A stretch of 64,000 bases of DNA from Haloferax mediterranei ATCC 33500 (lineage in GTDB: Archaea; Halobacteriota; Halobacteria; Halobacteriales; Haloferacaceae): assembly GCF_000306765.2 (NCBI RefSeq), contig NC_017941.2:1736001-1800000 (forward strand), read 5' to 3'. Within the stretch, counting starts at the first letter, position 1. Every line of letters starts with the position of its first letter. A program made the translations under genes and the position numbers. The notes under the pieces are model-generated. The model was not told the origin of the DNA. It ran no database searches and saw only the letters and a list, made by a program, of their open reading frames with translations. Of this stretch, positions 44,255 through 54,126 are shown piece by piece.

Positions 44255-45328
44255 ATGTCACTTCACATCCTCAAGCGACTCCTAGGCCGTGACCGGGACG
44301 ACGGCCCGCCGGTACGCACCGACGGCGGGACGACTTCGACCGGCGGCGAGGCGTCCGCCACTGACGAGTCCGACCTCGGCGCGCTGCTGTCGTTGCTCCG
44401 CGAGAGCGAGGCAGTCCAGTCCGCACCGTTCTGGCTCCCGCCGTTCCTGCTGATGGGCTTTTTCGTCTACGGCGCAATCGGCTGGAACGTCATCATCTCC
44501 TTTACCGATTTCGCGGGGTTGCAACTGCCGGCGTACGACCCCTCGGCGTTCGACCTGGAGATGTATCGCCGCGCCTTTTCGGACGGTCAGTTCTGGGCCG
44601 CAACCCGGAACACGTTCGTGCTTCTCGTCTCCTTTACGGCGCTTTCACTCGGCGGTGGTCTCGGTCTCGCAATTCTCATCGACCGGGGCATCCGCTTCGA
44701 AAACTGGTTCCGTACCATCTACCTGCTGCCGTTCAGCCTGTCGTTCGTCGTGACGGCGGTGTTCTGGCGGTGGATGTACAACTTCGACTCGGGCGTCATC
44801 AACGTCGTCCTCCGGGGGGTCGGCCTCGACTTCCTCGCGTCGAAGTGGCTCGCAGGGGGCGTCGATTTAGGTCTCCTCGGAGCACTCCCGCTTGTCCCCG
44901 AGACGCTGCAGTTCAAACTGTTCGCCGTCATCTTCGCGCTGCTCTGGCAGTTCAGCGGCTACGCGATGGTCGTGTATCTCGCGGGCCTTCGCGCGATTCC
45001 GAGCGACCAGTACGAGGCCGCGCGAGTCGACGGTGCGTCGACCCTGCGGATGTACCGCCGGGTCATCCTGCCGCAACTCCGCGCCTCGACGGTGAGCGCC
45101 GCAGTCGTGCTCATGGTGTTCGCGCTCAAGGCGTTCGACTTCCTGTACGTCATGTTCGGGAACAACCCGGGCCCGACGGCAGACATCCTTTCGACGATGA
45201 TGTACCGACAAGCATTCGCAGCAAACGAGTGGGCTTACGGCTCTGCCATCGCCGTCGTGCTGTTCGTCGTTGCGTTGGCCGTGGTCGCGCCCTACCTGTA
45301 CGGCGAGTACCGCCGGGGTGAACTATGA
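44255..45328 (+). CDS. Carbohydrate ABC transporter permease, MalF/UgpA type
   Basis: 357 aa. About 70 mostly hydrophilic N-terminal residues precede the first membrane segment (FWLPPFLLMGFFVYGAIGWNV). Further segments follow and the EAA loop EAARVDGASTLRMYRRVILPQL contacts the ATPase. Its last residues overlap the next permease start (ATGA). Six core membrane helices are expected. Confidence 0.92.
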   Translation: MSLHILKRLLGRDRDDGPPVRTDGGTTSTGGEASATDESDLGALLSLLRESEAVQSAPFWLPPFLLMGFFVYGAIGWNVIISFTDFAGLQLPAYDPSAFDLEMYRRAFSDGQFWAATRNTFVLLVSFTALSLGGGLGLAILIDRGIRFENWFRTIYLLPFSLSFVVTAVFWRWMYNFDSGVINVVLRGVGLDFLASKWLAGGVDLGLLGALPLVPETLQFKLFAVIFALLWQFSGYAMVVYLAGLRAIPSDQYEAARVDGASTLRMYRRVILPQLRASTVSAAVVLMVFALKAFDFLYVMFGNNPGPTADILSTMMYRQAFAANEWAYGSAIAVVLFVVALAVVAPYLYGEYRRGEL

Positions 45329-46284
45329 GCGTCCGCGACGACCTCGCAGACCGCTTTGGCGTCGACTTCGAAACCATCGACCCGGTTCGCGTCGTTCTCT
45401 ACACGACTCTCGTCGGTCTCATCGCGTTCTACCTCTCGCCCCTCGAGTCCGGACTGATGACCGCGCTGAAGACGGAAGCCGAGTTCGCCACGTCGCCGCC
45501 TTTCGTACCGCCGACGGTCGACGGCTTCACGCTCAAACCCTTCGGCGTCGCCCTCGACACGCTGTCGTCGGCCATCCTCAACAGCATCATGCTGGCCGTG
45601 CCGGCGACGATTCTGTCGGCGCTCCTCGGAAGCTTCGCGGCGTACGGTCTCACGAACTTCGAGTGGCGCGGCCAACTCGGCGTCGTCACGCTGTTCATCG
45701 CGGGTATCTTCATCCCGTACCAGGCCGTGTTGATTCCGCTGTCGCGGCTCTGGGCCATCGTGAACACGAAAGAGTTGCTCGCGCCCGTGCTCGACATCAC
45801 GGTGTTTTCGGCACAGGTGCCCGTCCTCGGGACGGTCGAACTCGCCACGCACCCGCACTACGCGAGCATCATCAACCTCATCATTACCCACGCGGCCTAC
45901 GGCATCCCCATCACGACGCTCCTGTTCCGGAGTTACTACAAGAAACTCTCGACGGAGATGCTGGAAGCCGCCCGCCTCGACGGTGCGAGCGCATTTACGG
46001 TCTACCGACGTATTGTACTCCCACTGTCGACACCGATGTTCGCGGTGACGCTCATCTACCAGTTCACGCAGATCTGGAACGACCTGCTGTTCGCGCTGGT
46101 TATCATCCCTTCGGGGTCCGGTCCCGCGGCGGTGGCGACCATCGCGCTCAACGAACTGACCGGTGGCATCATCCAGACGTTCAACACGCAGATGGCCGGC
46201 GCGTTCGTCGCCGCTCTGCCGACGTTGCTCGTCTACGTCCTGTTCGGCGACAAGTTCGCAAAGGGGGTCGCGGGCGAAGCATGA
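45325..46284 (+). CDS. Carbohydrate ABC transporter permease, MalG/UgpE type
   Basis: 319 aa. Membrane segments include VVLYTTLVGLIAFYLSPL, AILNSIMLAVPATILSALLGSF, VTLFIAGIFIPYQAVLIPLSRL and the last ALPTLLVYVLFGDKFAKG. The EAA loop EAARLDGASAFTVYRRIVLPLS is intact. It starts in an ATGA overlap with the previous permease and ends in an ATGA overlap with a short frame at 46281. Confidence 0.92.
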   Translation: MSVRDDLADRFGVDFETIDPVRVVLYTTLVGLIAFYLSPLESGLMTALKTEAEFATSPPFVPPTVDGFTLKPFGVALDTLSSAILNSIMLAVPATILSALLGSFAAYGLTNFEWRGQLGVVTLFIAGIFIPYQAVLIPLSRLWAIVNTKELLAPVLDITVFSAQVPVLGTVELATHPHYASIINLIITHAAYGIPITTLLFRSYYKKLSTEMLEAARLDGASAFTVYRRIVLPLSTPMFAVTLIYQFTQIWNDLLFALVIIPSGSGPAAVATIALNELTGGIIQTFNTQMAGAFVAALPTLLVYVLFGDKFAKGVAGEA

Positions 46285-46355
46285 GCGCCGCGCCCACCCA
46301 CTCCAACGTAGCACCGCAGACGACCACCACGACACGCACACAGACCCATGGCTGA
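46281..46355 (+). CDS. Possible 24-codon coupling ORF between permease and ATPase
   Basis: An ATG overlaps the permease stop (ATGA) and the frame MSAAPTHSNVAPQTTTTTRTQTHG ends at 46355, a few bases inside the start of the ATPase gene (ATG at 46348). It bridges a 63-base gap that would otherwise separate the two genes. It may serve only translational coupling, and may not be a functional peptide; the sequence is low complexity. Confidence 0.3.
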   Translation: MSAAPTHSNVAPQTTTTTRTQTHG

Positions 46356-47487
46356 CCTCACACTCGACCACGTATCGAAGTTCTTCGACGATGGCGGCTC
46401 CAAAGTCGTCGCCGTCGACGACGCCTCCGTGACCATCGAGGACGGCGAATTCCTCGTCCTCGTCGGTCCTTCGGGGTGTGGTAAATCGACCACGCTCCGC
46501 ATGATTGCCGGACTAGAAACCGTCTCGGAGGGCCAGATTCGACTCGGCGACGAACGGATGGACAACCGCCCGCCCCGCGACCGGGACATCGCGATGGTGT
46601 TCCAGTCGTACGCGCTCTACCCGCACATGTCGGTTCGGGGCAACATGCGATTCGGCCTCGAAGAATCGACCGACATGGCCGACGCCGACATCGACGCAGT
46701 CGTCGAAGAGACCGCCGACATGCTCGGCATCGCCGACCTGCTCGACCGCAAACCCGGCGAGCTCTCCGGCGGCCAGCAACAGCGCGTCGCACTCGGTCGC
46801 GCCATCGTCCGCGACCCGGAAGTGTTCCTGATGGACGAGCCGCTTTCGAACCTCGACGCCAAGCTCCGTTCACAGATGCGGACGGAACTCCAGCGCCTGC
46901 AAGAAGAACTCGGCGTGACGACCGTCTACGTCACTCACGACCAGACGGAGGCGATGACGATGGGCGACCGCATCGCCATCCTCAACGACGGCGAACTCCA
47001 GCAGGTTGCCACGCCGTTGGAGGCGTATCACCGCCCGGCAAACCGCTTCGTCGCGGGCTTCATCGGCGAACCGTCGATGAACTTCTTCGAGATGGAGGTC
47101 CACGGCGACACCCTCGCCAACGACACCTTCACGTACGACCTGTCTCCCCGCTCGAAAGAAGCAGTCGAAGGAACCAGCCGTGTCACGCTCGGTATCCGTC
47201 CCGAAGACGTGGAACTCGTCTCGGATGACGAACTCGACCACACCTACGAGACGAGCGTCGACGTGGTCGAACCGATGGGTAACGAGAACGCGGTCTACCT
47301 CGAATTCGGTACCGAACGGCGCTTCGTCGCCACCGTCGGCGGGATGCGCCGGGTCGAAGCGGGCCAATCGGCTGTCGCTCGCCTTCCCGAAGAAGCTATT
47401 CACCTGTTCGATGCCGCGACCGGCGAAGCGCTCCAGAACCGGTCGCTGGAATCGGCAGACCTCGCAGAACCCGAACCACGGGCCTGA
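46348..47487 (+). CDS. ABC transporter ATP-binding protein, MalK/UgpC type
   Basis: 379 aa. Walker A GPSGCGKSTT, Q-loop VFQSYALYPHM, signature LSGGQQQRVALGRAI, Walker B VFLMDEPLSNLD and switch His in TVYVTHDQTEAMTMGD are complete. The C-terminal 140 residues form a TOBE/OB regulatory domain (GIRPEDVELVSDDE). It energises the two permeases upstream. Confidence 0.93.
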   Translation: MADLTLDHVSKFFDDGGSKVVAVDDASVTIEDGEFLVLVGPSGCGKSTTLRMIAGLETVSEGQIRLGDERMDNRPPRDRDIAMVFQSYALYPHMSVRGNMRFGLEESTDMADADIDAVVEETADMLGIADLLDRKPGELSGGQQQRVALGRAIVRDPEVFLMDEPLSNLDAKLRSQMRTELQRLQEELGVTTVYVTHDQTEAMTMGDRIAILNDGELQQVATPLEAYHRPANRFVAGFIGEPSMNFFEMEVHGDTLANDTFTYDLSPRSKEAVEGTSRVTLGIRPEDVELVSDDELDHTYETSVDVVEPMGNENAVYLEFGTERRFVATVGGMRRVEAGQSAVARLPEEAIHLFDAATGEALQNRSLESADLAEPEPRA

Positions 47488-47519
47488 GCGGCAACGTCTG
47501 CAACTGCTTTTTTCGCTGG

Positions 47520-47783
47520 CTACTCGTCCAGCGCCGCGTACTCCTCGGGCGTGTAGGTCTTCAGCTCCATCGCGTGGATGTCGGTCGTCATGTGGTCGCC
47601 GAGCGCGTCGTAGACGAGTTGGTGCTGCTGGACGAGCGACTCCCCCTCGAAGGCTGGCGAGACGACGACGGCGGCGTAGTGGTCGTCTTCGTGGTCTTCG
47701 TCGACCGTCCGTGGACGGGAGACGGTCGCGTCGGCGTCTTCGATGTTCGATTCGATAAGCTCCTCGATAGCTTCGATTTCCAT
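47520..47783 (-). CDS. BolA family protein
   Basis: 87 aa. The BolA fold signature is seen: [24 protein letters not shown]...[31 protein letters not shown]...[17 protein letters not shown]. BolA proteins cooperate with monothiol glutaredoxins in iron-sulfur homeostasis. The ATG at 47783 is the family start. It converges with the ABC ATPase. Confidence 0.85.
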   Translation of the reverse strand: MEIEAIEELIESNIEDADATVSRPRTVDEDHEDDHYAAVVVSPAFEGESLVQQHQLVYDALGDHMTTDIHAMELKTYTPEEYAALDE

Positions 47784-48011
47784 GTGCGTATTCGGGGCGG
47801 GCGCTGGCAAAAAGCGTCCGGGAACGACGTTCGTGTTCCGCGCTATACTATGGCACAAGAAAACACTACACAGTGGGTTTGTTTAGTGGTTTGATATGTG
47901 AGATGAGCTATCTAACCATTCGAGAGATGCTATCGACACTCCAGATAGTATATTCTCGAATTAGATAATTTCAACCGGGCACTTATCGTAGCCACATGGG
48001 TCCATTCCGTA

Positions 48012-50315
48012 ATGCGACTTGCCCGCCGATTGGACCAACTACTTCCGGACATTATCAGAGATAGTTTTCTTCGGAAACTTGCTCTCGGCTTTGCGATGAC
48101 GCTTCTCATCGTCGCCGCCGCGGGTGGGGTGACATATTTCACCGTCTCCGAAGAGTTGACACAGAACAGGCAAGCGGAACTCGAAGCCACGGCTGGCCAG
48201 CACGCTGGGCAGACCGAAGGGTGGTTCCGAGAACGCGCACAGACCGCGCGGATGCTCTCACAGTACCAAATGCTCCGGACTGGGGACCACGAGGAGATAT
48301 CGAAGTTCTTCGTCGAAGAACGCGAGAAGCTTCCGGACGACGTCCGTGCGATTCACTTCGTCAACAGCGAGACGAATACGGTTATCGCCAGTTCGTCCGA
48401 AGTTCGCCGCGGTGGAAGTGCCGTTCCGGGTGACGTGACGTTCATCACTGGTTCGCTCGACGTGAGTTTGTACGACCCGACCGCGACCACTGAAGTGTAC
48501 GAACGCCCCGGTACACAGCTCGTCTCGTTCGTGAGCGCCGTTCCGGGACTCGCAGACCGCGCAATCGTCATCGAAGCCAACGCTACGGGGCTGACCGGAA
48601 CGTTTGAAACCCCCGCTGAAGGGAGCTTTACGTCGCTCGTCTCGATGAATGGCGCGGTCGAAGCCGGTACCGGTCCACTCGCCGGTGACGACTACCCCGC
48701 AACCGAGTCGGAGGCGCTCGCCCTCGCCCTCGACGGCGAACGCGGCGTGAAGACCGTCGCTGCGAACGGCGTCCTCGACGAAAAACACCTCGTCGCCTAC
48801 GCACCGGCGGGTGAGAACATGGCCGTCCTCGTTCACGTGCCGACGGCCAGCGCCTACTCCCTCGGCCGAACAGTCGGTATGCTCGTTGCCGCGCTGGTGC
48901 TCGTCGTCCTCTTTTCCCTCGCCGGATTGGGTGCAGTCGTCAACGCCAACACCGCCGTGCCGCTCGCGTCGCTTGCCGAGCGTGTCGGACGACTCCGTGA
49001 CGGCGACCTCGACGTAGACCTCCCGATGTGGCGAACCGACGAACTCGGCGCTGTCGTCGACGGTATCGACGACTTACGGACCGACCTCCACGAACAGCGG
49101 TCGGACGCGGAGGCATACGGAGAACGCATTAGTCGCGCCGCAGACGGCGACCTCTCGGTTCGGTTGCCGACCGACTCGACCAGTCGGGACATGCGCGTCG
49201 TCGCCGAATCGTACAACGAGATGATGGATGCCGTAGAATCGACGGTCGAGTCCGTCTCAGCCTTCGGCGACGAAGTCACCGCCCGCAGCGACGACGTGGC
49301 GCAGGCAACTGCGGAAGTCCGCGATGCGGCCGACCAAGTTGCCCGGTCGGTCGAGCAAATCTCCGGCGGGGCCGAAGAACAGACCGACAACCTCGTCGCG
49401 CTCTCCGGCGAGATGGACGAACTCTCGGCGTCGGTCGAACAGGTCGCGGCGGCCGCAGGTGACCTCTCGACGCTCTCTGCGGAGGCCGCCGACCGAACCG
49501 AAAACGGGATTCAGGTCGCATCAGCCGCCCTCTCGGGGATGGACGACATCCGTGAGGAGACCGACAAGGCGGTCGAAGAGGTCGAAGCGCTGGACGAACG
49601 CCTCGCCGAAATCGAGTCGATTACGGATGTCATCTCCGGTATCGCGGAGCAGACCAACATCCTCGCGCTGAACGCCTCTATCGAGGCCGCGCGCGCAGGC
49701 GACGCCGGCGAAGGGTTCGCCGTCGTCTCCGAGGAAGTCAAGCAACTCGCAGAAGAGAGTCAGGAGTACGCAGAGACCATCGCCGAACTCGTCTCCGACC
49801 TGCAGGACCAACGAGACGCTGTCGTCGAGCGAATCGACGAGATGCGCGACCGCGTTACCGAGGAAGCAGATGCGGTCGAAAACGCCATCGACTCACTCGA
49901 CGGCGTGGTCGACCGAGTCGAAGAGACTCACCACAGCGTCTCCGAGATAGACCGCGCGACCGACGAGCAGGCCGACTCCGCACAGGAAGTGCTGGCGATG
50001 GCCGACGAAGTGGCTGGTATCGGCGAGGAAACGACGAGCGAAGCCGAGAGCGTCTCGGCCGCCGTCGAGGAACAGGCCGCCCGCTTGCAGGAGGTCGCGG
50101 CGGTCGCAACTGACCTCGTCGAGAGCGCGGACGACCTCGACGACGCACTCGCGCAGTTCGACACCGATGCTGCTTCGGCTGTCGACTTTGACGCTACCGC
50201 CGCCACTGACGTTGCTACCGCCGACGACATTGAACTCGACTTCGACCACGAGAACGCCGAAACGGACTCTGCGGGCGACCTCGGCCCGAACCGCCCGCCA
50301 GCGGCTGACGACTGA
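48012..50315 (+). CDS. Membrane-bound methyl-accepting taxis transducer (Htr)
   Basis: 767 aa. Membrane segment 1 is near residues 25-45 ([21 protein letters not shown]), the extracellular sensor of about 240 residues resembles dCache, segment 2 is near 283-308 ([22 protein letters not shown]), and two HAMP-like units follow. The cytoplasmic signalling hairpin includes [51 protein letters not shown]. It signals to CheA; the stimulus is unknown. The C-terminus is acidic and ends PPAADD. Confidence 0.93.
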   Translation: MRLARRLDQLLPDIIRDSFLRKLALGFAMTLLIVAAAGGVTYFTVSEELTQNRQAELEATAGQHAGQTEGWFRERAQTARMLSQYQMLRTGDHEEISKFFVEEREKLPDDVRAIHFVNSETNTVIASSSEVRRGGSAVPGDVTFITGSLDVSLYDPTATTEVYERPGTQLVSFVSAVPGLADRAIVIEANATGLTGTFETPAEGSFTSLVSMNGAVEAGTGPLAGDDYPATESEALALALDGERGVKTVAANGVLDEKHLVAYAPAGENMAVLVHVPTASAYSLGRTVGMLVAALVLVVLFSLAGLGAVVNANTAVPLASLAERVGRLRDGDLDVDLPMWRTDELGAVVDGIDDLRTDLHEQRSDAEAYGERISRAADGDLSVRLPTDSTSRDMRVVAESYNEMMDAVESTVESVSAFGDEVTARSDDVAQATAEVRDAADQVARSVEQISGGAEEQTDNLVALSGEMDELSASVEQVAAAAGDLSTLSAEAADRTENGIQVASAALSGMDDIREETDKAVEEVEALDERLAEIESITDVISGIAEQTNILALNASIEAARAGDAGEGFAVVSEEVKQLAEESQEYAETIAELVSDLQDQRDAVVERIDEMRDRVTEEADAVENAIDSLDGVVDRVEETHHSVSEIDRATDEQADSAQEVLAMADEVAGIGEETTSEAESVSAAVEEQAARLQEVAAVATDLVESADDLDDALAQFDTDAASAVDFDATAATDVATADDIELDFDHENAETDSAGDLGPNRPPAADD

Positions 50316-50332
50316 AACATAACTCTCCCCAA

Positions 50333-50435
50333 CGATTCGGCCCTCTAATTCCCCGGCGATTCGGCCCTCTAATTCCCCGGCGATTCGGCCCTCTAATTCC
50401 CCGGCGATTTGGCCCTCCAATTCCCTGGCGATTCG
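50333..50435. repeat. 24-bp tandem repeat, four units plus a partial
   Basis: Unit CGATTCGGCCCTCTAATTCC followed by CCGG, at 50333, 50357 and 50381 exact, a fourth at 50405 with three changes, and a partial at 50429. It starts 18 bases after the transducer stop and ends about 60 bases before the next gene. 24 is a multiple of 3, but no frame looks like a gene. Confidence 0.92.
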
Positions 50436-50495
50436 CTCTTCCTCTTCTCTCCGAACTGACGGAGGTTTTTATTTGATGACGACACACCACGACTC

Positions 50496-50972
50496 GTGAC
50501 AGACGGGACATCTCGCGCGGCGGCCATCGACGAAGCGGAGCGTGTGCTTCAGGAGGAACACGACCGACTGCTGACCGTCGTCAGGCAGTGTGCGGATGCG
50601 GTCGCCGCCAAGTGGGACGGCGATTCGGTGTCGGACCGCGACCGAGTTGTCCCGCCGTTCGGCCGCGCGCTCGACGGGTCCGGCGCGCTCTCTCGACTCC
50701 CACGCGCCCTCGCCAATGCAGTGACAGCGACCGGCCGACCGATGGCCGCGCCGCCAGTCGCCGGCCCGCCGTACGTCGTCGTAACCGGCGAAGGCGTCGT
50801 CTTACGTGCCACCGTCGGCGACGAACGATTGGTGATTCTCCTTCGGACGTTCGAAGTCGACGACGGGGGTGATGGTGATGAGGGTGACGACGAAATCAGC
50901 GAAGAGAACACGAGCGAGAGCAATCGCTATCGCAGAATCGACGGTCTCTCCCTCGAAATCGAGATTCGCTGA
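50496..50972 (+). CDS. Hypothetical haloarchaeal protein
   Basis: 158 aa, not recognised. It starts at a GTG with a TTTTTATTTG box about 25 bases upstream, consistent with a leaderless message. The N-terminal helix (EAERVLQEEHDRLLTVVRQCADAVAAKW) is followed by a beta-rich part (PPYVVVTGEGVVLRATVGDERLVILL) and an acidic tail. Confidence 0.6.
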   Translation: MTDGTSRAAAIDEAERVLQEEHDRLLTVVRQCADAVAAKWDGDSVSDRDRVVPPFGRALDGSGALSRLPRALANAVTATGRPMAAPPVAGPPYVVVTGEGVVLRATVGDERLVILLRTFEVDDGGDGDEGDDEISEENTSESNRYRRIDGLSLEIEIR

Positions 50973-51000
50973 GTCGCTTTTGTCTGGCGCTCGTCCCGAG

Positions 51001-51324
51001 TTACATCTGGTAGCGGCGCACGTCGTCCCGCGGCGGGGCTTGCGTCTGGCCCGTCATCTCCTCGTAGGTCATCCCGGCGAGGTATTCGTCGTAGGTCACG
51101 TCGTAGCCCTGTCGGAGGTGGAAGTCGAGTTGGCCGCGGTCGAGTTCCGACTGGAACAGCGCGTGGATTGCCCGGCGGACGAGTTCGTCCGTATTCTCGG
51201 GGTCGAACAGCGCGACGAGCATGGCGAGTTCGTGTCGCGTCTCGCGGTCGAGCGACACGTCGAGGTCGGTACCGAGGTCGCTGTACGCGGATTCCACGTC
51301 GTCTGTGAGGTCGTCGAGTGTCAT
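51001..51324 (-). CDS. Conserved haloarchaeal protein (DUF5791-like, tentative)
   Basis: 107 aa. Helical, acidic, starting TLDDLTDDVESAYSDLGTDL, with RRAIHALFQSELDRGQLDFHLRQGYDVTYDEYLAGMTYEEM. I think it is a haloarchaeal DUF, possibly DUF5791, from memory only. It converges with 50496-50972. Confidence 0.65.
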   Translation of the reverse strand: MTLDDLTDDVESAYSDLGTDLDVSLDRETRHELAMLVALFDPENTDELVRRAIHALFQSELDRGQLDFHLRQGYDVTYDEYLAGMTYEEMTGQTQAPPRDDVRRYQM

Positions 51325-51453
51325 TGCCCGCCGATGGGGTCGTCACGGGGATACGCGTTTCGACCGACGTCTCCTTGTTCGATTCGCGTGCCCGCCTTTC
51401 AGTCGCCGGTCCCCTACAGAAGACACTTACTGGTGATTCGACGATTTCCGTGC

Positions 51454-52377
51454 ATGTCCCCGAAACTCTCCCGACGCGCCCTCCTCGGCGGTTTCGCGGC
51501 CGGTTCAGCCCTTCTTTCGGGCTGTCTGGGTGGTCTTCTCGGCAGTAGCTGTACGTCCAGTTACTCGCTCGAAGCGACGGTGGTCACCGACCCCGAACTG
51601 GTCGATATCGTGACCGAAGACTTCCACGAGCACGCTGAGACAGTATCGCGTCTCGTCGCAACTGCGGCCAGCGAGGGCGCGGCCACGTACAGTACGTACC
51701 ACTCCATTCCGCTCGATTCGGGCGACTACGTCGAACACGACGGCGCGTACTATCGGGTCGAGCGCGAGCGAACCGAGACGCGAGAACGCATCGCCCGCGA
51801 GGTCAGCATCGAGTACGACCGAGACGAGTCTCCTCCCGCAACCGGGGCGACGGTCTTCAAGTTCGATGAACTCCCAGAAGCCGACCGCGAGGCGTTTCTC
51901 GCCACGTACCCGAGCAAGGATTTCGAGAACGGCGACGGCCCACGAGGGTTTTCAATTGGCGGATACGGACACGTCTATCCGGCCGGTGCTGACTCTCAAC
52001 TCATCGACGCCGGACCCGTCTGGATACGGTACGAGGGGCGGTCGTTCGAAGTCACCGTCGGGGAGACACGGACCGTCGAAGAAGAGACGTTCAGATACAC
52101 GCTCGAACAGGTCGGCGAAGACAGGGCGGCGTTCGCCGCGTTCGTTCACGAAGAAGTCGTCGTTCCGCTCGACGACCTCTCCGACGCCGAACGTGCGGTG
52201 TTCGAGCGCGCAATCGACGAGGGGGTAGACGAGTGCGAACCGCTTTCCGACGACTTCGCCGCGCTCAAAGAGCGGCTAAACGAGATCTCTGAGAATAGAG
52301 CGGCCAGCTACGGTGACCAACTCGTGGAGTACGAGGGAACTACGTACGAAGTGGAACTCATGCACGCAGTCGTCTGA
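51454..52377 (+). CDS. Tat-exported lipoprotein of unknown function
   Basis: 307 aa. SRRALLGGFAAGSALLSGC gives a Tat signal with a lipobox Cys near residue 24. The mature protein is very acidic, with repeated YVEHDGAYYRVERERTETRE and LVEYEGTTYEVELMHAVV segments suggesting beta structure repeated at both ends. No known domain recognised. The open frame extends to 50869 but the ATG at 51454 is the only sensible start. Confidence 0.8.
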   Translation: MSPKLSRRALLGGFAAGSALLSGCLGGLLGSSCTSSYSLEATVVTDPELVDIVTEDFHEHAETVSRLVATAASEGAATYSTYHSIPLDSGDYVEHDGAYYRVERERTETRERIAREVSIEYDRDESPPATGATVFKFDELPEADREAFLATYPSKDFENGDGPRGFSIGGYGHVYPAGADSQLIDAGPVWIRYEGRSFEVTVGETRTVEEETFRYTLEQVGEDRAAFAAFVHEEVVVPLDDLSDAERAVFERAIDEGVDECEPLSDDFAALKERLNEISENRAASYGDQLVEYEGTTYEVELMHAVV

Positions 52378-52428
52378 TGGCCGCTCGGCATCGCCACGGC
52401 TAAACGCCGCCCGTCCTAAGCCGGGGCG

Positions 52429-53346
52429 ATGAGTGACGCGGCGTCCGAACTCCCCTCCGAACTCGACCGCGAGGCAGTCCAGACCGCGCTAATCGAGTGG
52501 TACGAGGACGACCACCGGGATTTCCCGTGGCGGCGCACCGACGACCCCTACGAGATTCTCGTCTCCGAAGTGATGAGCCAGCAGACCCAACTCGGGCGCG
52601 TAGTCGACGCGTGGGAAGCCTTCCTCGACGAGTGGCCCACTCCGGAAGACCTCGCAGAGGCCGACAGAGCCGACGTGGTCGGCTTCTGGACGAGCCACCG
52701 ACTTGGCTACAACAACCGGGCGAAGTACCTCCACGAGGCGGCCCGACAGGTGGTCGAAGACCACGACGGCGACTTCCCGCGGACACCCGACGGCCTCTCG
52801 GAACTCATGGGCGTCGGCCCGTACACCGCCAACGCCGTGGCCTCGTTCGCGTTCAACAACGGCGACGCTGTGGTCGACACCAACGTCAAGCGCGTTCTCC
52901 ACCGCGCCTTCGCCGTCCCCGATGACGACGCGGCCTTCGAGACCGCCGCTTCGGAACTCATGCCCGACGGCGAGTCCCGCGTCTGGAACAACGCTATCAT
53001 GGAGTTGGGTGGCGTGGCCTGTGAGAAAACGCCGACGTGCGACGAATCCGGGTGTCCGTGGCGACAGTTCTGTCACGCCTACGAGACCGGCGATTTCACC
53101 GCTCCCGACGTGCCGACACAGCCGAGTTTCGAGGGAAGTAGGCGGCAATTTCGGGGGCGAGTCGTTCGGATTCTCGGCGAGTACGACGAACTCGGATTGG
53201 ACGAGTTAGGTCCACGGGTTCGTGTCGATTACGGCGGCGATACCGGCGAGTCGTGGCTTCGTGACCTTGTTGACGACCTTTCTTCGGACGGACTGGTCGA
53301 TATCAACGAATCCGACGACGAAATTCGTGTTTCGCTGGCGAAGTGA
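52429..53346 (+). CDS. mutY: A/G-specific adenine glycosylase MutY
   Basis: 305 aa base-excision repair glycosylase that removes adenine mispaired with 8-oxoguanine. The catalytic Glu lies in ILVSEVMSQQTQ, the helix-hairpin-helix in LMGVGPYTANAVASF, and the catalytic Asp in VVDTNVKRVL. Four cysteines for a 4Fe-4S cluster follow (CEKTPTCDESGCPWRQFC). The bacterial C-terminal NUDIX-like domain is replaced by a short winged-helix-like tail. Confidence 0.92.
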   Translation: MSDAASELPSELDREAVQTALIEWYEDDHRDFPWRRTDDPYEILVSEVMSQQTQLGRVVDAWEAFLDEWPTPEDLAEADRADVVGFWTSHRLGYNNRAKYLHEAARQVVEDHDGDFPRTPDGLSELMGVGPYTANAVASFAFNNGDAVVDTNVKRVLHRAFAVPDDDAAFETAASELMPDGESRVWNNAIMELGGVACEKTPTCDESGCPWRQFCHAYETGDFTAPDVPTQPSFEGSRRQFRGRVVRILGEYDELGLDELGPRVRVDYGGDTGESWLRDLVDDLSSDGLVDINESDDEIRVSLAK

Positions 53347-53421
53347 GGCCGCTCCGCCAACGATATCCACTCCCGCTGACGGGTCGACGCTGTTTTTACC
53401 TCCGTACTGATGATACTCGGT

Positions 53422-54000
53422 ATGGCTCAGCCACACATTGTCGCCCTCTGCGGCAGTCTCCGCGATGGTAGTTACACTCGATTGGCACTGGAACACGCCC
53501 TCGCCGGTGCATCTGAGGCCGGTGGGACGACCGAACTCGTCGACCTCCGCGAGCTCGACCTTCCGACATTAAACCCCGACTACGACGAGCAGGGTGACTC
53601 CGCCGAACTCACCCGTATCATCGACGAAGCGGACGCCGTGATTCTCGGAACGCCGGTCTACCACGGGTCGTACTCGGGCGTCCTCAAGAACGCACTCGAC
53701 CACTGCGGGTTCGACGAGTTCGGCGACAAGACGGTCGGTCTCCTCGCCGTCGCCGGTGGGTCGTTCCCCGTCACCGCGCTCGAACATCTCCGCTCCGTCT
53801 GCCGGGCGCTAAATGCGTGGGTCCTTCCCCATCAAGCCGCGATTCCGAGCGTGTCTTCGGCGTTCGAAGACGGTGTGATCGTTGATGACGACCTCCGCGA
53901 ACGCGTGGAGCGACTCGGCCGCGACGCCGTCGTGTACACGAACATCGAAGCCGAACCACCGACGCTTGAGAGCAGCGAAAACGTCGGCGCTGACGACTAA
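53422..54000 (+). CDS. NADPH-dependent FMN reductase family protein
   Basis: 192 aa flavodoxin-fold oxidoreductase. It starts AQPHIVALCGSLRDGSYTRLALEHAL, then VILGTPVYHGSYSGVLKNALDHCGF and GLLAVAGGSFPVTALEHLRSV, all typical of NADPH-dependent FMN/azo-reductases. Cytoplasmic. The ATG at 53422 is chosen over one at 53410. Confidence 0.9.
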   Translation: MAQPHIVALCGSLRDGSYTRLALEHALAGASEAGGTTELVDLRELDLPTLNPDYDEQGDSAELTRIIDEADAVILGTPVYHGSYSGVLKNALDHCGFDEFGDKTVGLLAVAGGSFPVTALEHLRSVCRALNAWVLPHQAAIPSVSSAFEDGVIVDDDLRERVERLGRDAVVYTNIEAEPPTLESSENVGADD

Positions 54001-54126
54001 TCCCGAAAGAACGTCACTCCGAGTAGCACTGTCCTCTATTGCTACTTTGCGCTTGACTGTCAACGAGTGACGACCATCGGCGCAGATGAACAATCGTTTT
54101 GACCTTCCTCGTCTCCCTCTCGACGT

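Noticed and set aside
50333..50435. Possible CRISPR or coding repeat
   Set aside because: 24-bp units are contiguous without spacers; no start codon or ribosome site gives a plausible protein.
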